DNA from: Druceiella hillmani
Lineage: Eukaryota; Arthropoda; Insecta; Lepidoptera; Hepialidae
NCBI GenBank assembly: GCA_039881145.1
Contig: JAYKKI010000003.1
Coordinates: forward strand, 9,135,501-9,199,500
Direction of reading: 5' to 3'
Length of the DNA stretch: 64,000 nt
In this document: in pieces, positions 57,622 to 64,000 of the stretch
Position numbering within the stretch: position 1 is the first letter of the stretch
Layout of the letters: each line of letters opens with the position of its first letter
Made by a program: the position numbers and the translations under genes
Notes under the pieces: model-generated
The model's input: the letters and a program-made list of their open reading frames with translations, nothing else
Databases searched by the model: none
What the model was told of the DNA's origin: nothing

Positions 57622-58205
57622 CGTGGCCGAAGATAGTTTGTAAGATTAATATAATATTTGGATTATAATACTGCTATGATAAACGAGAATATTATCAAAA
57701 TTATATATTCCCTGTATTTTCGGTCTCAGAAAATGTGACCTTGTGTGTCGTTATAGATAATAGCTTAAGTAATAAGTGGTTTTTGATCGGTGTACTAATA
57801 TTTTAAACCTTTTTTAACCTATTTAAATATTACACCCACAACCCATTTCTATGCCTCGCATGAAAATGTCAGATAAAAACTAACAATTTAACGAAATTCG
57901 AAAAGCAACATTTTATCTGAATCCGTCCGATAAATCTCTATTATTCTCACACTCTTATATTTTATATAAAACAGTTAAAAATTAGGTCACTTAATAGATT
58001 TTTTATTTTGCTATTGCTCTAAAATATAAGAATTATTTTAAAATAACTTGACAATGGTAGAGCAATGGCCATATAAAAACAACTCGATAACCCAACGAAA
58101 AAAACATGTGATGGTAGACAAATAAAAAATAGAACCAAGGCGATATGGCTTTGTGGAATACTAAGTAAATACCGCTTCGAGACTCTAAAGACGAAACATA
58201 TATAA
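57620..58205. other. AT-rich noncoding stretch, nothing assigned
   Basis: No feature recognised. Confidence 0.5.
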
Positions 58206-58342
<137 letters not shown>

Positions 58343-58559
58343 CATATGTATATATAGACGATTTGATGTGAAATTAAAGTATTCAATTAAATATTTGAAC
58401 TAGGAGATCAAACATCTTTCACAAGTTTTCTGGCTTCAAAAGTGGATGCATCGCTTTTTGTCCTGTAGTTGAAGAGCAATTGATTAAAAATGTAAAATAA
58501 AAATATTAGTATTATAAAGTATAAACTCACAGACCGGAAGATTAACATGAATTCTATTT

Positions 58560-58930
58560 AATATGCCACGCAGCAATATTGTAAACTGATCATTATGCAA
58601 ATGACTTTGCTTCGATAACTTTAAAACAAACATCGGTATTTCTTAACTTAATTCTACCCCTGCACTCTCCGCATACGCGAAACGATTCTAACTCATACGT
58701 TACATAAATAATACATCGCCTGCGGATAATTAATTCAGTCGGTACAATATTATGATAATGAATAGCTAGAATTAATAGTACGAGACGTTGGCGTAATTTA
58801 TTTATCTCGCAGTGAATTAATTGTGTTATGACAGCTGTCATAATCGCACCACGTGATAAATATTAGATAATATTTCTGCACGTTCTTCTGGGAAACACGT
58901 CGGTCGGTCTTTAGTTAATTATTTTACTTA
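58560..58930. promoter_or_regulatory. Candidate enhancer-like noncoding block
   Basis: A less AT-rich block with a dense set of recognisable binding-site shapes. They are the POU octamer ATGCAAAT (58595-58602), homeodomain cores TAATTAATT (58727-58735) and AATTAATT (58815-58822), an 18-bp perfect palindrome TTATGACAGCTGTCATAA (58826-58843) containing the TALE-homeodomain double site TGACAGCTGTCA, and the E-box CACGTG (58850-58855). The overlapping 82-codon minus-strand frame has no family match. The regulatory role is inferred from motifs only. Confidence 0.4.
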
Positions 58931-58934
58931 AGAT

Positions 58935-61900
58935 GGTCAAGTAACTTGCGTCTCCGTTTTGTTGAAAGGTAATTACCCAATATTTAAAAACTAAATTTTA
59001 AGTGCGCAATACGTTGTTCTAATGTGAGATCACACATACTTTAAGAGTTTGCAAGGACAAATAAATATGTGAAATTTATTGAAATACATAATGATCAGCT
59101 GAAATTCATCATTTAATAGCTATGTTGTACATATGATAGTTTATAACGTGCTGGTGATAAAGAGATTAAAAAAAAACAAAACCTTACTATACCACGTAAC
59201 AAAACTGGTAGTATAATTCGTCATACTGGAATTCCGTGCACTTTATAAACGTTTTAGGTTTTGTATTTCTGTTAATCTATTTGAGAAATATTAATATTAA
59301 TTTTTTAAAATATATTGCAAATACATTGTCTAAAATATTACTCAAAGGTTATTAAGCTAATTGGTATTATAAATTCCTAAACAATTAATAGAATTTTACT
59401 CGAATTATTTTTAATTTAGGAATTTCAGAGGAGAGGAGGGCGATGAGCTTCTTGTGAGCATTTTCAGAAATATTTCTAAATTATCATTTTTAGAAATATT
59501 CATTAAGTATCTAATAAAATAATTATCTAATATTAAATTCTGCAAGATATACTTTGGATACCTTACAACAATTCTTTCAACTTAAACCTCACACAAGACA
59601 TGAAGTAAACATATTGATAAAACGTGTATTTTATTTATCCACAAAAAAAGGTTTATAATTTTTTTTTCAATGTTAACTGCATATATATTAATTACAACAA
59701 ATATTTTTAAAAAATTATATGTGCTAGTTAATATACCATATTGCTAACTAAAATTGCAAATTTCTATGTTCATACGAACAGGTGCATGAATGATCTTATA
59801 ATGAAAATCTTTTTCCTTTTATTAATTCTAAGTAAAGGGTATAAAACATCGATCATAATATACCAATACTATTATAGAAGGTACTCAATTAATCTTTGTA
59901 CAATAGTTCAGGTAAAGTGATTGCTAATGGCGATAAAGTTATGCTTCGAACATTCGAGTATTTTCGGCTCAGCTTCTATAGAAAAATATAAGCAAAATAT
60001 AAAAGAAATCTGAATAAAATACACTTCAATTATATTTGAACGTAAAGATTAGTTAAATAAATTATATCTTGTTCAAATTTGTGTATCCGCCATATATTTG
60101 ACCTTAGAAAATCTGATCATTTATCAGAGCATAGATCGCAAATCAGCCAGAGATAGAGACCGGTATAGTCTATGTATCCCGTGTCTTATCTATAATCTAT
60201 TATATTTATTACTATATATTGTGGCTATTTATTACATTTCTGAATCAGATTTAGGATCCTAGTGTTGCTTGTAGTTGAGGATTTAATTCTGAAGATCTCT
60301 TTACCCTTTTAATACCTTAATGTAATTCATCAACGCATCGTTATGTGAGAATACTCATTTACCGTACATACTTTTAATTAATTAAGATAAGTAAGAAGAA
60401 TAGAAATTAAAGCATACATCCTCATGTCTAAATCTTGTTAATTATAGATTTTATCTCTAAATTGACATACCGTCATCAATCACACAAGCAATTTTTTCGA
60501 TAACTATAAAATACGGGTTTTGATGGAGAATTAAGTTTTAATTAAGAAATGTTGGAAAGTTAAAAATTAAGGATTAATATATCGTATATCTCGATATAAA
60601 CTTCCAGGCACATATTAATTAGAAAAATATTGATAATATAATATAGTAATTATAGGAATAAAACCTTCTAATCACGGTTTGAATATATATGTAGACAGAG
60701 AATTTTCTCTGTCTCTAATGTGTTATAAAACTGTAAGGGTTGTAATAAAAATAGGGGGAACGAGATATGAAAGAGTGATGAAATAGTTGTTATTTAACAT
60801 ATTAACTGTAATACTTGTTGAGAAAAAATGGAGCGGTTATCCAAGTGCAAAAATAATTTACAAGATCTTAATGAATAATTTGTAGGTTAATATATTTCAC
60901 CGCTATTCACGGTACAACTACCAGGATCCTTAGTACATCCCTTACATTCATAAGTAGAAGTACATTTTTAATATATTTCAGGACGTTTTTCTTCAATCTC
61001 TTTTTCTTCAATCTCGTTTATCTTCATTTTTTTAGGTAACACATTTGTAATTATCAGTTATATCAACGATTTTAAATATAATTATTTTATTAATACCATC
61101 TTTTTTCTTATATTTTAAACCAAAAATATTTTTTTAATGGCTATTAACATAATATTTATAAGATATTTGAATGAAAAAAAAATCGCCTTCGGTCTTTATT
61201 TATGTACATTAATGGTCATATATCTGAACTAACTAAGGAAGTGAAACTTATTTGCGTTCACAAATAGTTTTCTTTTAATGGATAATTTTGTATCATACCA
61301 GGCATATTAAATCAAGTCATTAATATCAATATACGACAATAGATTGTACGTGATTGAATTGATAATAATGGCGACTGAGATGACAGGGGATGAAGATTAT
61401 TTGAACATGTATTTCGTGAGGATAATTATTTCGCAATTCAATACAATCAGCATAACTTAGAAACCGATTCAGAAAACTTTTAACTTGTTCGTAAAAGTAA
61501 ACGTTACATGATTAACTTGAGGGTCTACATTTAGTGATTATGATTTTTATATTAGTGGCTATAACTTTTACAGTATAAGTTAGAGTATTTTATCATCATT
61601 CGGAAAAACCTAGACACATAATCTTAAAGCGTACAAATGCTTATATAAAATTGAGTAAATTTTTTTTAAATAAATGGTGAAAAGGGTATCTTTACTTAAA
61701 TTATACAAAGAACTGATATTTCTTAAAATAAAGTCAGAAAATATGCATGGCAATGAGTATCTAACTTATACTCTCACCACCTCCCGTAGCCCATTACATT
61801 ATCATTGCGACAATGACTTATTTGACGAAGCGACAAAATAAAGGTATACTAATTATATCCATTTTAATTGATCTTTGGAAAATAACTTACATTTTAATGT

Positions 61901-63525
61901 TTCGGGGTTAAATTTTGAAATGGGTTATGAACTACTAAAGATAGGAAGATAAAATTTTGAAATTTAGACATGTATGCTTTCCTAAGTTGTTCCTTTGGTT
62001 AAATTTCTTTTCATGAAATTGGCTATTTTTTGTATGTATATTATTGTAATTATAAAACCTTGGATGATCAAAAATTGCAAAAATAACCTGCCAATACTAA
62101 CGCTATATTTTGTTTGCATACACCATATGTAGATGTATATTGAGATAGGGCGAATATTTTTTGATCAGGCGCCCTGATGAGATTTGCCGTCGAGTTATTT
62201 TCTATGATCATCTTAAACAAATACTTGTAGAAAATCGTTTTTCGTTGAATAATTTCCATTACATTATTTATTTTAGAAAATATATATCTATATTTAATTG
62301 TCTTTGGTTACATCCATAAATTGTAATTCAAAGTACTTTACTTTACCTACAGCAAACTAAAGTTTTTTATTGACAGCACTAACTCGAATATACACTATCT
62401 AAAACTGTTTTATGTAATCTCCAATTTATGATTCACCAATAAACTATAAATACACCGAAAAAAGTCTTAAAATAAATTTTCGTGTTGAGTGAAATACCTT
62501 TCATTAAAAGTTATTTAATTGTATTTGACAAAAAATTAAATTTGGTGAAGTGGCATGATATTCAAAATGAATAGAGTTGATTTACAGAAAAATGTAGGGA
62601 ACGTTTGTGTTTCAGCAAGAAAAAAAAGGTTGAGTTGAAAAGCTAATGAACAAAATAAATGTTTATCGAAACTGTGTTTCCAAATAACATGAGCTTTTCA
62701 GTGTAAGATCATAAAAGCTTTCATGTACAGAAAATAAATGAGATCCAATGGAATTAATATTAAACTACGACTTCTCAAAAAGAGTATTTTACCAAAATAA
62801 AATTAATTTTCATTCCTTTTAGTGCTTTCAACTAATATTTTTTTTTCACTTTATTTTTAAATTTTTCTAAAAAATCCTTACTCAACATATAGTCCAGAAG
62901 GAATACGCTGAACAATTTGGCATTAAAAATAAAAATATATTTACCATAATAGAGAGTGTATAGTAACGGTAACAAAAAGAAAAACAATGAAATCTATACA
63001 ATCATAATTATTTAAAGCAACGATTTAAGCAGTGGATCGAAATGTCCAACACTGAATCAAGAAAATTTCGAAAGCGAGCTGTTAGAGATCATATTGGATA
63101 TTAGTTGGTGCATAATGGATATTTTCGTACCGCACGTAACATTCCGGGACAAACAGAAACGACGCCAATCTCAGAACTAATGGATTGCCAATATAACTAA
63201 TTACCGTTTTGCAGAAATTCAGATGAGATCCATTTTTTTTATTTCGAGAGAGTTATATCCAACTATGCTAAAAATACCTGTGAGGTAAAATTTATAATTT
63301 ATAAAAGAGAAAAATTTATTATATTTTTTTCTATGTTATCTTTAACATAAAAGTGTTAGTTCCCTCATACGACAACTAAATAAATTAGTACTGCTCCAAT
63401 TTACTACAAACTTATTGTTGATACCGTGAAATTGGCCAGCTTTTGTCCGAGTATCCTAATGCAATTTAACAAGTATAAATAATGTGAATGTTATATCAAT
63501 TAGGTTTGATCTAAATCTTTTCCCC
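58935..63525. other. AT-rich noncoding stretch, nothing firm
   Basis: Contains a 10-bp-arm hairpin, AGACAGAGAA / TTCTCTGTCT, at 60693-60714 and a less AT-rich patch at about 63030-63190 that I could not assign. Short frames here show no motifs. Confidence 0.45.
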
Positions 63526-63529
63526 ATTA

Positions 63530-63760
63530 CTGTCTTGACAGTTGGCAGACAAAAATGATTTGCCGATCCTGGCGCGATACATTTATTTTAAAAAATGTGG
63601 TAAATTCACGCGTGATTGAATTTAATTAATCAACGCCACGCGACTGGGCAATTTTCTCAGAACGTGATTACCCTTCGAAATTCAACGGGCTTTTCAGGAA
63701 TTTTTCAATTGAATTTTGTTAAGTAAAAGAGAGCGAGTGAACTTCAATTGACAATGAAGA
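63530..63760. other. Relatively GC-rich noncoding block with homeodomain-like cores
   Basis: CACGCGTGATTGAATTTAAT and the following TAATCAACGCCACGCG form a quasi-palindromic segment near 63607-63642 containing TTAATTAATCA. It resembles a conserved noncoding element, but only motifs support that. Confidence 0.3.
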
Positions 63761-64000
63761 ATTTTAATTTTCTAGGATAAAGAATGAAAACTTTCCTCGT
63801 CCGTATTTTTTTGCAAGTGTTTTGTTACAAATTAAACCCAAAATCGAATTCGCTGAATTAGAATCGGAGCATAAAAAATATATGAAAAATGGGAGAAAAG
63901 GTAATCTATTTTGGTTAAATAAATAAAATAAGTGAAATTTACATAGACAGAAAATGCAAGTAACTAGCTTTTACCCGGAACTTCACGTGCGTTTAGATAA

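Noticed and set aside
58593..58841. 82-codon minus-strand frame over the enhancer-like block
   Set aside because: No family motif; the binding-site-like words on this stretch explain it better as noncoding.

Overview
This 64 kb window is very AT-rich nuclear DNA from an arthropod, most likely an insect. The inference rests on its repeats: a Ty1/copia element with a copia-style primer-binding site, several mariner-superfamily transposases, tRNA-derived SINE-like pieces, a dispersed repeat that I recall (from memory, not searched) from insect genomes, and long (TA)n arrays. I find no convincing host protein-coding gene, no intact tRNA or rRNA gene and no CRISPR array. It is best read as a gene desert or part of a very large intron, built mostly of transposon remains, microsatellites and unassigned AT-rich sequence.

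Layout. 1-2600: AT-rich with nothing assigned. About 2620-3300 (-): decayed mariner transposase. 3690-3770 (-): SINE-like tRNA-derived head. 7323-7594: one copy of dispersed repeat 'A'. 7966-12154: copia retrotransposon with two 123-bp LTRs, a 5-bp target duplication and primer and polypurine sites; its reverse transcriptase/RNase H frame is open, but gag, protease and integrase are broken. 13677-13973 and 16452-17111: repeats 'B' and 'A+B' in opposite orientation. 17519-18827: Tc1/mariner element with terminal inverted repeats, TA duplications and a frameshifted transposase. 21040-21345: 51-bp tandem repeat, then a SINE-like head. About 27600-28520 (-): LINE reverse transcriptase relic. 32140-32535, 44345-44440, 50205-51440, 52165-53105 (-) and 54090-54510: five copies of another dispersed repeat ('R1'), two of which form a kilobase-scale inverted repeat. 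32697-32930: alternating CA/TG tract. 38475-38950 and 47975-48685: two further mariner relics. 49152-49301: two abutting perfect palindromes. 58560-58930: noncoding block with enhancer-like motifs. Eleven long (TA)n or compound arrays are scattered throughout.

Nothing here looks like a working multi-gene system. The strongest anomaly is the pair of perfect hairpins at 49152-49301, which share the same four-base spacer TTAG. Next come the copia copy, whose LTRs are almost identical although its genes are broken, the large inverted repeat near 50.4-53.1 kb, and the motif-rich block at 58.6-58.9 kb. All family assignments were made by reading translations by eye; no database search was run.
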